DNA of 64,000 bases from Muribaculaceae bacterium. Lineage in GTDB: Bacteria; Bacteroidota; Bacteroidia; Bacteroidales; Muribaculaceae. A program made the position numbers and the translations under genes. A model generated the notes under the pieces. It saw nothing but the letters and a program-made list of their open reading frames with translations. It ran no database searches and was not told the origin of the DNA. The DNA lies in contig JAGATN010000013.1 of assembly GCA_017621225.1 (NCBI GenBank), positions 1 through 64,000 of the forward strand, given 5' to 3'. Shown in pieces: positions 35,901 through 44,734 of the stretch. The first letter of the stretch is position 1. The number at the start of each line of letters is the position of its first letter.

Positions 35901-38657
35901 TTCCACGTAAAGGCTCTTGACGGATCGGGCGTTACCTCCGCCATGGTTTTAGATATGTACAATAAAGCTCTCGACAATCTCGCATATTCGTCATTTGAGT
36001 TCTCACCACGTTCCGGAGCGTCTCGCCGATTCAATGTGTCATCGGCAAGATTCAGCACCACACACGCCTATTTCTCAATTCCATATAAGCATTTAAGCTG
36101 CAAATCATCGTCGACTCCATCGTTCGACACTTACGGACAGCGATTGTTCGGTGCCCGTTTCAGGCACTTTTTAACTGCGGGATACGGCAAGGCTCTTTCG
36201 GTAAAACGGGCAGAAGCAGAATCGGAAGACGAGATAGAAGCAGTAGCCGACGAAGAAGTCTCGATGAGTGTCAATGCGGTAGCCGGATCATACGATGAGG
36301 TCTCCAATATGGCCGAACACAAAATGAGGACCGAGACCGAGGAAGCTTCGACCGATGCCGACAACGGCGAATCCGGCAATAGTGGCACATCGGGCAAAAA
36401 TGATTTTTCGTACCGCGACTCCAACGTTCCTCTCGCGTTTTTCCGTCCGATGCTTACCACTGATGCCAATGGTAATTTGACATTCACCTTTACGGTACCG
36501 AATGCAAATGCCACATGGCGATTCAATGCCACGGCATTCACAGCCGACCTGCTCACGTCGAACTATTCGGCCGACGTTCTCGCCAACAAGCCCATAATGG
36601 TGCAACCGAATATGCCTCGTTTCCTACGTTATGGCGATACCACGTCGATAGAGGCCATTGTCGCAAACAATTCCGACACACCACAAACGGTCACTACTAC
36701 GGTTGAGATATTCAATACATCAACCTTGGTAACAACCGGATTAAAAACATATACAAATGAAATATTACCCGGTGGCAACGCTACCATAAGTACAGATTTT
36801 ACCGCTCCGACCGACTGCTCTTTCGTCGGATATCGCATAAAATCATCGACCGAATCGTTTGCCGACGGCGAACAAAACATCATACCCGTATTGCCGTCAT
36901 CAAGTCCGATAATCGAAACCCGACCGTTCTATCTGCATGCCGGAAACCATTCCGCATCGGTATCGTTGCCCGAAATGCCCGAAAACGCCAGGGTTACGCT
37001 GCAATTCTGCAACAATCCGGTTTGGTATGTCGTAACGGCGCTACCCGGCCTTCAAAATAGCGAAATGCGCTCATCCATCGATGCCGCGCAGACGCTGTTT
37101 TCAACAGCCGTGGCAAAAGGAATATTAAAGAAATATCCTGCCGTCAAAGAAGCCATACGCCAATGGACATCAAGCGATAAATCCGATTCGACACTCGTAT
37201 CGATGCTAAATAGAAACTCCGACCTGAAAACGATGTTGCTCAAGTCCACGCTATGGGTCATGGATGCGGCTTCCGACAATGAACGAATGGAACGACTTGC
37301 ATTGCTGTTTGACGGCAAGGAGATGGACAATTCATTGAAAGCGTCGATAACGCTGCTGAAAAAGCTGCAACGCGAAGACGGAGGTTTGGCCTGGATCGAC
37401 GAGAGCCCGGAAGCGTCGGAATGGGCCACTTATTACTCGTTGTCAGTACTCGGACAGCTCAACAGGCTTGGATTTATGCCCGATGATTCCGATTTAAAGA
37501 CCACCGTTAACCGTTGCTTGAATTACATTGCAAAAATCGAAAAAGCTCGTTATCACAAGTATCCGAAATCTGACTTTACGTCATTCGTGAAACTAATCGA
37601 CGCATGGCCCGGATTCAAATACGACAATACGACTTCCTCAATAATCAACACAACCGTGCAACGAATCGTAAAGAATTGGAAATCATTCTCGTTAACGGGA
37701 AAATCGGATGCCGCTATGATTTTATATCGTCATTCGTACCGCAATGTGGCAAAAACAATTCTGACTTCGTTGAGAGAATATGCCATAACGTCACCTGAAG
37801 AAGGCATGACATGGCCGTCAATAAACGAATCGATCGGTGGCACCATGTCACAACTGATTGCGAGTACAAACATTCTTGAAGCATTCCGCACCATTGAGCC
37901 CGAGTCGGCCGACATTGCCAAGATAACCCAATGGCTCATTCTTCAAAAAGAAGCTCGAAATTGGGGCAATTCGTCATCGGCATCTTCCATAATAGCCTCA
38001 ATCCTCGAATCTTCGTCAGAGGCCATAGTAAATCCCGATGCCGGCGCCACATATTTCAAATTGAATGGCAAGCAAATACCCGTTCCGGCATCCGACGATC
38101 TGACCGGATATTTCCGCATGCCGTTGCAAAACGCATCAAATGCCACGCTCGAGGTCACATCCGTTGACACCCCTTCACCATCGTGGGGCGCCGTATACGG
38201 TATGTATACTAAAGATATGGAAAACGTAGCTCCCGACGGAAACGCCACCCTTTCCATCGAAAAGAATATGTATAAGAAAGATGGCACAGGATGGAGCGAT
38301 GCCGTTGGACTAAAGGTAGGAGACATTGTGATTATTGAATTGACGGTCAAATCGTCACGCGACATCCAATACGTGACCATCAACGACGAACGCCCGGCAA
38401 TGCTTGAACCGACGGAACAAACCCCTGCACCCATATACAGCGAAGGCATCTGTTTCTATCGCGAGAATCGTGATTCGTCCACCAACTTCTTCATATCAAA
38501 TCTTCCCAAAGGCGTATATAAGCTCAGATATGAAATGACGGTAAACAACGCCGGATCATATGCATCCGGCATCGCCACCATACAGAGCCAGTATGCTCCG
38601 GAACTGTCGGCGCACTCCGGCGGAACGCGAATAACTACAACAACGCTCGGACTTTAA
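32985..38657 (+). CDS. alpha-2-macroglobulin family protein without thioester
   Basis: A 1890-residue exported protein (signal peptide about 1-22, ending MFSQ, no lipobox). Family features include MG-type beta domains (a KLPTYHVDVENV segment and a macroglobulin repeat around 640-800), the A2M signature ATWRFNATAFTADLLTSNYS near residue 1180, and a C-terminal alpha-helical complement-like domain from about 1340 onwards. Between about 1075 and 1145 lies an acidic low-complexity linker. Where relatives have a C-x-E-Q thioester after ALPYL, this protein has ALPGLQNSEMRSSIDAAQ with no cysteine. It cannot form the covalent trap typical of the family. It may still act as a steric protease inhibitor or cell-surface scaffold. 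It follows the ECF module by 140 nt. Confidence 0.9.
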   Translation: MKFSRFIASIIVLITSIPMFSQVSKPDFAYPQKVSLQSKTRLKSALKTDNGPLIVRSLINLELAQAAISSDSIPAVLNLIDSVCSNETNECTKALLQLFIAQTYASIYESNRYNYDARQQPLLPLPDDYNLWSGEQFRAEISRRANEALSSPESLKRESLKKYSTVVSADAMTLIYYPTLYDFVANSTISLLRELNPIGSLFPMWRLCDYAKFISTSRFVAGSNVATNILNIYSDLLEFHKNDTAPFINTDIERINFISQYIFSSDYEKVETVKQNLLKDLYNRYAASEYSSDALIALSGSSKADGDAWLYEKAKHNISAFPTYKRINCLKNIIANIGEQTISLDVPEIVSPSKEFKVKVNASNFKNVKLSVYRLPNTLSYDRYYQFNPLKATAPISSKSISFAGKTPFRADTTISISIPQAGYYIIVPSSPDKPTSEIRSYPKIYCSDLAICTTRFNELNALVINPLTGKPIDGAEIKLISNRSAESPRSLTHTDHNGFAKLDIAKGGRIFAIKGSDRYSLPIYAYNYNDQYNLKQFTSKAFTDLAIYHPGDSVKWSMVAYSYIGNNRNVEPDKLIKASLHNANQQVVDTITATTDKFGRISGIFTIPQGELTGYYSINFEMTSGAETQHIGSTGFMVSDYKLPTYHVDVENVCMNDPTKPIDITVKARAYSGIPMTGARAVMNLSVSQRYWWRMSNSVSIYTDTTTIDANGVAHILVPREIINQSPAPDGLFTAQIVVTSLNGETQQGSTSFSIVKTMRISASMPGDINVTNPVKLDVKVINPSNETVDTSVNYDITKNGKSVMSGSVNTSNPVVDWKSVPGGNYTISFSLPDNGADTVSIDNIGIYRPSDNMPPKDTPVWVPVNSYNVESSADILYGTSADEAHILYTLWTADKICEQRWIVNSPGMHTLKASLPEGVDEANVTLLCTNNFQSSTKEIKIHRKSSEKGIKITVSSFRDHITPSAEETWTFHVKALDGSGVTSAMVLDMYNKALDNLAYSSFEFSPRSGASRRFNVSSARFSTTHAYFSIPYKHLSCKSSSTPSFDTYGQRLFGARFRHFLTAGYGKALSVKRAEAESEDEIEAVADEEVSMSVNAVAGSYDEVSNMAEHKMRTETEEASTDADNGESGNSGTSGKNDFSYRDSNVPLAFFRPMLTTDANGNLTFTFTVPNANATWRFNATAFTADLLTSNYSADVLANKPIMVQPNMPRFLRYGDTTSIEAIVANNSDTPQTVTTTVEIFNTSTLVTTGLKTYTNEILPGGNATISTDFTAPTDCSFVGYRIKSSTESFADGEQNIIPVLPSSSPIIETRPFYLHAGNHSASVSLPEMPENARVTLQFCNNPVWYVVTALPGLQNSEMRSSIDAAQTLFSTAVAKGILKKYPAVKEAIRQWTSSDKSDSTLVSMLNRNSDLKTMLLKSTLWVMDAASDNERMERLALLFDGKEMDNSLKASITLLKKLQREDGGLAWIDESPEASEWATYYSLSVLGQLNRLGFMPDDSDLKTTVNRCLNYIAKIEKARYHKYPKSDFTSFVKLIDAWPGFKYDNTTSSIINTTVQRIVKNWKSFSLTGKSDAAMILYRHSYRNVAKTILTSLREYAITSPEEGMTWPSINESIGGTMSQLIASTNILEAFRTIEPESADIAKITQWLILQKEARNWGNSSSASSIIASILESSSEAIVNPDAGATYFKLNGKQIPVPASDDLTGYFRMPLQNASNATLEVTSVDTPSPSWGAVYGMYTKDMENVAPDGNATLSIEKNMYKKDGTGWSDAVGLKVGDIVIIELTVKSSRDIQYVTINDERPAMLEPTEQTPAPIYSEGICFYRENRDSSTNFFISNLPKGVYKLRYEMTVNNAGSYASGIATIQSQYAPELSAHSGGTRITTTTLGL

Positions 38658-38670
38658 AGTCCGAGCGTTG
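38641..38670. terminator. bidirectional hairpin over the A2M stop codon
   Basis: A perfect 30-nt palindrome (CAACGCTCGGACTTT/AAAGTCCGAGCGTTG). The TAA stop of the macroglobulin gene sits in its centre, and gldN ends 27 nt further on the opposite strand. It lacks T runs, so it may be a factor-dependent terminator or a block to antisense read-through. Confidence 0.7.
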
Positions 38671-38696
38671 CCTACAATGTTAGTTTCCGGTTAAGT

Positions 38697-39803
38697 TTAT
38701 CGTTTTCGGTTTCTGACGCTTCTCAAAACGCCTCCCGACGAAGATGATGATGCGGGTTTCGAGCCTCTTTTCGATTTTATCGACCGGGATTTAGGTTTTG
38801 CGTTCGACGTTTTTTTCACCGATGCTTTAGGCTCCGACTTAACCGTACCGTTTTCGGCAATCGAGTCTGACTTAGGGTTCAGCTCGTCAAGCGACGGCAC
38901 CCAAATTCCAGTATCGAACGAAGCGAGTCTGTTGTCAATGCTATCGGCCGCCTTTTTACGATCCTTTTCATCAGGATAAAGATCAATAAGCGATTTATTG
39001 CTCAAATTGCGCGTCTTGTATATTTCGCCATCATATAGATTCATACTGAAATAATCGTCATACGTGCCGGTAAGCATATTGTTGTCATCGTCGATCGGAA
39101 CTATGTGATTCGACAGATATGGTCGCAAATCATCAAGTTTCACCCAAAACATAGGCGTGGTAAGGGTATCCGAGCCAAATTCACGCATCCTGTGCAAAAC
39201 CGGGCATAAAGCTTCGACAGTGGGGCGCAATTTGTTTATTCGCCTGTCGAAATCCCAACGTTCTATTATATAGTAGCTGAGCACTTCATCCGATGGCACA
39301 AGCTCGTCATCGACAACGAAGCGAGGCCGCTTCTCGGTGCTGCCCTTGGCATCGGAATATGCTATGTCGAATCGATCGAATATGTCGCGCATTTTCACCT
39401 TATATCGGTCGGTAAACGACTCTCGTCCATCAACGAATTCATATCCAGAAATTTTGCCTTCGCACAATAATTTCAAAATTATCCTGAACAGATCGTCGCA
39501 CCCTCCATCAGGCTCATAATAACCCAATGGCGCGTTAGCCGATTTTTCAAGATCAAGCTTACGATAAACTATTTTACGCCAAGCCAAGTCAGCATCGCTC
39601 GGATCATTGCGCTGCAATCTGTTTTGCAATCGACCCGATGCCGATTCACCGGATGCCGACTTATTATCGGAGACTTTGGCACCCGAAACTCTTGTAACGG
39701 CGGTGCTTGTACTCTGCTTTTGAGCTTTGCACACAATACTGCCCGAAAGAGATAATACGCCAAATGCCAAACAACTTATTAACGTCTTCATTATGCTGAA
39801 CAT
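38697..39803 (-). CDS. gldN: type IX secretion/gliding protein GldN (PorN)
   Basis: A 368-residue periplasmic component of the type IX secretion system. A signal peptide (about 1-25) is followed by a low-complexity Ser/Ala linker and then the conserved GldN core (about 70-300): YRKLDLEKSANAPLGYY, DLFRIILKLLCEGKISGYEF, YYIIERWDFDRRINKLRP, and PMFWVKLDDLRPYLSNHIV. The C-terminus is a basic Ser/Lys/Arg tail. It partners with the GldK ring at the outer membrane. It is the last gene of the porT-porP-gldK-L-M-N locus, 8 nt after gldM. Confidence 0.94.
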   Translation of the reverse strand: MFSIMKTLISCLAFGVLSLSGSIVCKAQKQSTSTAVTRVSGAKVSDNKSASGESASGRLQNRLQRNDPSDADLAWRKIVYRKLDLEKSANAPLGYYEPDGGCDDLFRIILKLLCEGKISGYEFVDGRESFTDRYKVKMRDIFDRFDIAYSDAKGSTEKRPRFVVDDELVPSDEVLSYYIIERWDFDRRINKLRPTVEALCPVLHRMREFGSDTLTTPMFWVKLDDLRPYLSNHIVPIDDDNNMLTGTYDDYFSMNLYDGEIYKTRNLSNKSLIDLYPDEKDRKKAADSIDNRLASFDTGIWVPSLDELNPKSDSIAENGTVKSEPKASVKKTSNAKPKSRSIKSKRGSKPASSSSSGGVLRSVRNRKR

Positions 39804-39811
39804 ATTAATTT

Positions 39812-41395
39812 CTAATTAACCATAACTTCTATCGGAGCCAACGTGCGCTCCAACCCGTCAGGCCCGATGGCCTTGACCCTTGATATATAGAATCGCTTGC
39901 CTCGTTTAATTCGTTTTATCATATCGATTTGACGAGGTGAAAAAGCTGATCCGTTCGAGACTTCAAGTATTGCATTGCCCATTGAATCAAACGACAGCGT
40001 TTCGAAACTAACCACCTTGAATGCCACGTCGATCAAATCGTCATCGATGGCAGCGCCGAGCCCATTTGACGACAACAACGTCGATTTTGCCAACGGCGTT
40101 CCACCTTTATAGCGTTGCGACACTCCATCCTTGCCGACATAGGATATGTATGGGATGGGATCGGGCAATCTGCGCACCTTGAACGACACGGTGTTTACCG
40201 GCCGTGCATTCCCGGAATCATTCACAAACACGGTAAACTCGGCCTCCACCCCTACTTTCGAAGGACGCGCCACCCATTCGCCCGATGGCACGCGACGCAA
40301 CTCCCCGTTGGTCAACTTTGCCGATATTTTGTCGGACGGTATGCCCGGTACCGAAATGCTTATCGGATTATCGATGCCGGCATAAAGCACGTTCATCATA
40401 GTAGCCGAAACGGTTGCCGTCGGTGCCATTACTTCATATTCCGATGAAAACGGATGCTTCGTAACGCTGCCATCGGCGTGTGCCACTTCAAGATGACCTA
40501 AATATGTGAATTTGCCGCTACGCGAAGTGCTGATTTCATATTTTCCGTCTGACTGCTCAAGCCTGTCGCCGTTTACATACACCAACGGCCGAGCCGTAGT
40601 GTCGACTGCGGCAAGAACTATGTTCGCCTTATAAGGCGTTCCGCTCATCACGTAGCGCGACTGAGGTATCACAAATGCATTCAATTCATTGACTCTTACA
40701 TCGCCGGCATCGATGTTGGCATATAGCGACGACAATGCCTCGCCCTCGGCATACAGTATGTCGTTTTGCATCTTCGTTAGCAATGTTATTGCGGCTACTA
40801 CGGGTTGATTTTCAAACTTCGACTCCTCCCACAGTTGCTTTATGCCCGTTCCGCCGGTTCTGAATGGCTCAGTGTTCAGAGTCTTGTTTATGATTGCTTT
40901 TTTTACGCTGTCCGACATCAACGCCTCAACTTTCGTTCGATAACGGTCGATTGATTTCCGCAAGTCAGCTCCACGGCGCGAAACCGGATTGAGCAATACT
41001 GCCGAAGCCGACCAAAGATGATCTCTGTTTTTAATGTTTTCAACGTCGGCATCATCTCCATCCGCTTCGATTGCTATGTCGAGTTTTATCGCATCGATAA
41101 GTCGGTATATGCTGTCAGTAGCTTCACGCAACGCCACCGCTGCGCCAAACGCCCGTCCGGCTTTGGCCGGATTTCCCTCGTTGGCACTCTTGATGGCGCT
41201 AAAAATCACGTCGTTGCGATTAGCCACATTCTTATTCGTATTTGCCAAGCCGTCTTCCACCTGAGTGAATCCGTCGAGCACGTCGCTCGATACGTTCAGA
41301 GCCAACATAGCCGTCAGGACAATATACATAAGATTTATCATCCTCTGTCGCGGCGACAATCGTATGTTGTTCAATGCTTGTGACATATCATTCAC
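39812..41395 (-). CDS. gldM: type IX secretion motor protein GldM (PorM)
   Basis: A 527-residue protein of the inner-membrane motor. One N-terminal membrane helix (about 20-40, LMYIVLTAMLALNVS, preceded by the conserved LSPRQRMIN) is followed by a long periplasmic part made of an alpha-helical domain (about 45-220) and several beta domains that reach across the periplasm. With GldL it uses the proton gradient to drive secretion and gliding. The C-terminus ends in an MVN-like strand. It starts 12 nt after gldL. The length agrees with the family. Confidence 0.96.
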   Translation of the reverse strand: MNDMSQALNNIRLSPRQRMINLMYIVLTAMLALNVSSDVLDGFTQVEDGLANTNKNVANRNDVIFSAIKSANEGNPAKAGRAFGAAVALREATDSIYRLIDAIKLDIAIEADGDDADVENIKNRDHLWSASAVLLNPVSRRGADLRKSIDRYRTKVEALMSDSVKKAIINKTLNTEPFRTGGTGIKQLWEESKFENQPVVAAITLLTKMQNDILYAEGEALSSLYANIDAGDVRVNELNAFVIPQSRYVMSGTPYKANIVLAAVDTTARPLVYVNGDRLEQSDGKYEISTSRSGKFTYLGHLEVAHADGSVTKHPFSSEYEVMAPTATVSATMMNVLYAGIDNPISISVPGIPSDKISAKLTNGELRRVPSGEWVARPSKVGVEAEFTVFVNDSGNARPVNTVSFKVRRLPDPIPYISYVGKDGVSQRYKGGTPLAKSTLLSSNGLGAAIDDDLIDVAFKVVSFETLSFDSMGNAILEVSNGSAFSPRQIDMIKRIKRGKRFYISRVKAIGPDGLERTLAPIEVMVN

Positions 41396-41407
41396 CTTTA
41401 TAAGAGG

Positions 41408-42277
41408 TTATCCTTCCGAAGCATTACGCCCTTCGGCCGTAGTTACGGGTCTGTTTAACGGACCATGCATGTTAACAGTCATTGCATAAAGCATATTTTC
41501 ATACACTTTGTTCAACTGCTCTATGTGTCGAGCCATCTTTTCGGTCTCCTCGCAATATTTGGTGCTCTGTGCAGCACTCTTTTCGTACATATCACGTATG
41601 TCCTTTATGCCGCAATTCACGCGTTCTATCGAGTCGAGCTGCGAAGATATGCTCTTAAGCTGTATCTCATATATGGTATTTAATCCGGCTATATTTCGCG
41701 TAAGCTGCTCCATCTGTTCTGCGTAACCCGATGAACTCGCACCTATTGAGCCCGAACGCTCTATTATGCCGCTGAAACTTTCAAGCAACGACGCGCTCAT
41801 ATCGTTTATGCGCTTCGTCGTATCTGCTATCTGCTTAAACTGTTGCGTAATTTCACTTATCGTTTCGCCATCATTAAAGTTGACGGCGGGCATCGCGCCC
41901 TGTGCTACGACATTGCCTGCAGGCATTGCGCCGGTTACCGTCGGCACGCTCCCGCGCAGTTTTCCGACAGCGGGTGAAACGGCACCCGATTCCGTCCGAT
42001 TTTCCGGGTCCTTAGAATCAAGTTCGGGGAACACATACTCCCAATTATAATCTCGGCTCGGACGGTCGAACGCATTTAAAATAAATATCAATACCTCCGT
42101 TCCCATCCCGATTATCAGCAACGTGTCGCCGCCCCTGATATAAGTGATCTTGAACAAAGCTCCAAGTATCACTATTGCCGCACCGATGCAATATGCAAAG
42201 TTAAAGAAACGCTGTCCGCGTTCGCTTGAAAAGAAGCGTTCCAGTCTGTTTTTATATTTAGTCAGATACATAATCAA
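41408..42277 (-). CDS. gldL: type IX secretion motor protein GldL (PorL)
   Basis: A 289-residue inner-membrane protein. Two membrane helices occupy about residues 25-45 and 52-70. The second carries a glutamate in IGMGTEVLIF (Glu61) that corresponds to the proton-path glutamate of the family. A proline/alanine-rich linker follows, then a cytoplasmic coiled coil (about 150-280). GldL and GldM form the 5:2 rotary-like motor in related systems. The longer C-terminal part resembles the Porphyromonas type more than the Flavobacterium type. Confidence 0.96.
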   Translation of the reverse strand: MIMYLTKYKNRLERFFSSERGQRFFNFAYCIGAAIVILGALFKITYIRGGDTLLIIGMGTEVLIFILNAFDRPSRDYNWEYVFPELDSKDPENRTESGAVSPAVGKLRGSVPTVTGAMPAGNVVAQGAMPAVNFNDGETISEITQQFKQIADTTKRINDMSASLLESFSGIIERSGSIGASSSGYAEQMEQLTRNIAGLNTIYEIQLKSISSQLDSIERVNCGIKDIRDMYEKSAAQSTKYCEETEKMARHIEQLNKVYENMLYAMTVNMHGPLNRPVTTAEGRNASEG

Positions 42278-42286
42278 CTTGTCTAT

Positions 42287-43738
42287 TTACTTCTTTACAC
42301 CTTGGCCTTTAGATTTTGAAAATCCTATCTGCGTACGCACGCAGCGGAATCCGATAAACGAACGCTGTTCATTCTGATACTCCCACATTCGTATGTCGGA
42401 GCGCACGTTATGCATCACATCTTTCCACGATCCGCCTCTAACTATTTTTCGTTTAAGCTTATATGGATCTTCTTGTGCTGCGTCGTACCTATATTCCGGA
42501 TTGAGGTCGCTCATGCGCTTGCTCACGCTCTCGGTAAATGCCGTCGACGTCCATTCGCTCACGTTGCCGGCCATGTCGTACAGGCCGAATTCGTTTGGCG
42601 AATATGTTCCCACCTTCGACGTTATCAGGTTGCCATCCTGCACGTAATTTCCCTCCTGGGGCTTGAAGTTGGCGTAATAGCACCCTTTATCTTCCGTCAT
42701 CGGCAGGTCGCCCTCCCACGGATATTTATTTTCGCTCACGCCCGCGCGCGCCGCGTATTCCCATTCCGCTTCGGTGGGCAGTCTATACGGTTCGACGTAT
42801 ATTCCTTCACGTCCGAGCGAACGTTTCAGAAATTCGGTACGCCAATTTGCAAAGGCGGTGGCCTGTTCCCAGCTCACCCCCACCACGGGATAATCGTTAT
42901 ATCCGCCATGAGAGAAATACATTCTCACGTACGGCTCGTTATATGCGTTTTCGAAGTCATTTATCCACGCCGTCGTATCGGGATATACATTGACTATGTA
43001 TGTGTTTACGAAGTCATAGTCGCCCGTAAGTCCACGCGATATGGTGCTGCGAATTATCTCGCCGTCGTCATTCACATAAGCCGTATCTTTCGATATCAAA
43101 GGAATTTCGGACGGTACGGGCTTGTCCGTATTATATTCTCTGCGCGCCGGATTCATTCGGTTTCTGCGTTTTGCCGCCTCGGTATGATTGTAAACCTCAT
43201 AACGGTAATTGAGTTGTTCGCCATCGAGCTCTTTTATGCCTGTTATCGGATTAATCCTGTACAGACTCTCTATGGCACGCATTTCATCTTCATCGGCATT
43301 ACGCCAAGGTATGGGCTTTGACCAGTTTAGGCGCGGCTCAATCGGATTGCCTTCGCGATCCTCCACTATCTTGAAATCCTCGTTTCCGCCATATGCAGGA
43401 TCAGCCAGACGTTCACGCAATATCGAATCTCGAACCCAAAACACGAATTGCTTGTATTCGGCATTCGTCACTTCCGTTTCATCCATCCAGAATGCATCAA
43501 CCGACACCCCTCGGGCGTCGGGCTTCACGCCCCATATCGAATCAGCCTCCTGAGGGCCGGCCTTAATCGACCCGCGCGACACCAAAACCATGCCGTATGG
43601 ATTGGGCTCGACCCATGACGAGGATCCGATGCCGGTAACTTCTCCGCCAAACGAATTTCGGCTTCCGGCAGCACATGATGCCAGAAAAACGACCGCCATC
43701 GAAGCTGACAATGCTTTTATTATCGATTTTTTCTCCAT
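42287..43738 (-). CDS. gldK: type IX secretion lipoprotein GldK (PorK)
   Basis: A 483-residue lipoprotein (lipobox about 18-22, FLASC) with a formylglycine-generating-enzyme-like (SUMF1) fold over residues 50-470. Visible elements include MVLVSRGSIKAG, DAFWMDETEVTNAEYKQF, PVVGVSWEQATAFANWR, RLPTEAEWEYAARAG and GLYDMAGNVSEWT, ending with RSFIGFRCVRTQIG. The fold is structural here and forms the outer-membrane ring with GldN. It lies 9 nt upstream of gldL and 3 nt after porP. Confidence 0.96.
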   Translation of the reverse strand: MEKKSIIKALSASMAVVFLASCAAGSRNSFGGEVTGIGSSSWVEPNPYGMVLVSRGSIKAGPQEADSIWGVKPDARGVSVDAFWMDETEVTNAEYKQFVFWVRDSILRERLADPAYGGNEDFKIVEDREGNPIEPRLNWSKPIPWRNADEDEMRAIESLYRINPITGIKELDGEQLNYRYEVYNHTEAAKRRNRMNPARREYNTDKPVPSEIPLISKDTAYVNDDGEIIRSTISRGLTGDYDFVNTYIVNVYPDTTAWINDFENAYNEPYVRMYFSHGGYNDYPVVGVSWEQATAFANWRTEFLKRSLGREGIYVEPYRLPTEAEWEYAARAGVSENKYPWEGDLPMTEDKGCYYANFKPQEGNYVQDGNLITSKVGTYSPNEFGLYDMAGNVSEWTSTAFTESVSKRMSDLNPEYRYDAAQEDPYKLKRKIVRGGSWKDVMHNVRSDIRMWEYQNEQRSFIGFRCVRTQIGFSKSKGQGVKK

Positions 43739-43741
43739 ATG

Positions 43742-44734
43742 TCACATTATGCGTATGCTTTTTTGCTTATGTTTGTTTTTTTCCGAAAAATCGAGCTTCA
43801 AACTGTATCCGGCAAATATTTCATGGCTACCATTCGAAGCCTTAACTATGTCGGATGTCGGGTAATCATAGCTATAACCGATGTAAACGCCCTTATATTC
43901 GACGCTAAGCAATCCAATAACGGCATCATCGTTTCGATATCCTATGCCTATCGACAGAAATCGATTGTAGCGCAAACGCCCAGTGAGCTCTATTTTCGTA
44001 AACGTAAAATCACTTTTAACCATTGTGGATGGTATCATTTCAAATAACGTATTTTTAATACGAATATTGCATCCGGCCATAAAATAAAGCGTGGGGGCGG
44101 CTTTATATTCATACGACCGCGAATGAAACTCGAGTCCGCCCGACATGTCATCGTCAGATGCAAAAGTTACCGTCGGCGAATTAAAATGCATACATGACAA
44201 TCCCGCCCAAAACGACTTTCGCTCAAAATACAATCCACCCGACAAATCCAACGTCATTCCCGAAACGTCTCTCATCGGCAAAGCCTCGTCAACACCTTGA
44301 TGGTATTCATCATCGTCGGGCAACACTATCTCCGATCCATTAAAACGCTCCTCCAACAATCCTCCTTGCAGCCCCAACGTCAACGTTCCTGACAAAAATT
44401 TCAGCTTATATCCTATCTGCGCACCCACGTTAAGATTTCGGAACAGGCCCATGCTTTCCTGTTGCAACACGGCTCCTACTCCCAAACGCCGCGTGCCCAA
44501 ACGCAACGGCATTTCAGCCACACCGATAAATGTTCGCGGAGCATTGTCAACGCCAACCCATTGCAAGCGCGAGCCACCGCGTATTTTCAACATATCGCCC
44601 GACCCCACTGCGGCCGGATTGTAATATGACGGCACATCAAAGTAATGCGACAATTGCGCATCGGTCTGCGCTCCGGCCGAAAGAGCCACCAAAATGCTCA
44701 TACACGTCAACAATAGTCGAATGGCCATAATCAT
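43742..44734 (-). CDS. porP: PorP/SprF family type IX secretion outer-membrane protein
   Basis: A 330-residue outer-membrane barrel of the PorP/SprF family. After a signal peptide (about 1-22) it begins with the diagnostic DAQLSHYFDVPSYYNPAAVG, followed by a strand-rich barrel. The C-terminus (FAGYSLKLDFSEKNKHKQ) is charged. PorP binds the type IX motor and ring, and SprF-type members help specific cargo. It overlaps the porT stop by 4 nt (ATGA), so the two are translationally coupled. Confidence 0.94.
   Translation of the reverse strand: MIMAIRLLLTCMSILVALSAGAQTDAQLSHYFDVPSYYNPAAVGSGDMLKIRGGSRLQWVGVDNAPRTFIGVAEMPLRLGTRRLGVGAVLQQESMGLFRNLNVGAQIGYKLKFLSGTLTLGLQGGLLEERFNGSEIVLPDDDEYHQGVDEALPMRDVSGMTLDLSGGLYFERKSFWAGLSCMHFNSPTVTFASDDDMSGGLEFHSRSYEYKAAPTLYFMAGCNIRIKNTLFEMIPSTMVKSDFTFTKIELTGRLRYNRFLSIGIGYRNDDAVIGLLSVEYKGVYIGYSYDYPTSDIVKASNGSHEIFAGYSLKLDFSEKNKHKQKSIRIM

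Noticed and set aside
42410-43321. 303-codon open frame on the plus strand across gldK
   Set aside because: gldK on the other strand has full SUMF1-fold motifs. The plus-strand frame is rich in His/Ile/Arg with no domain or signal and is an antisense shadow.
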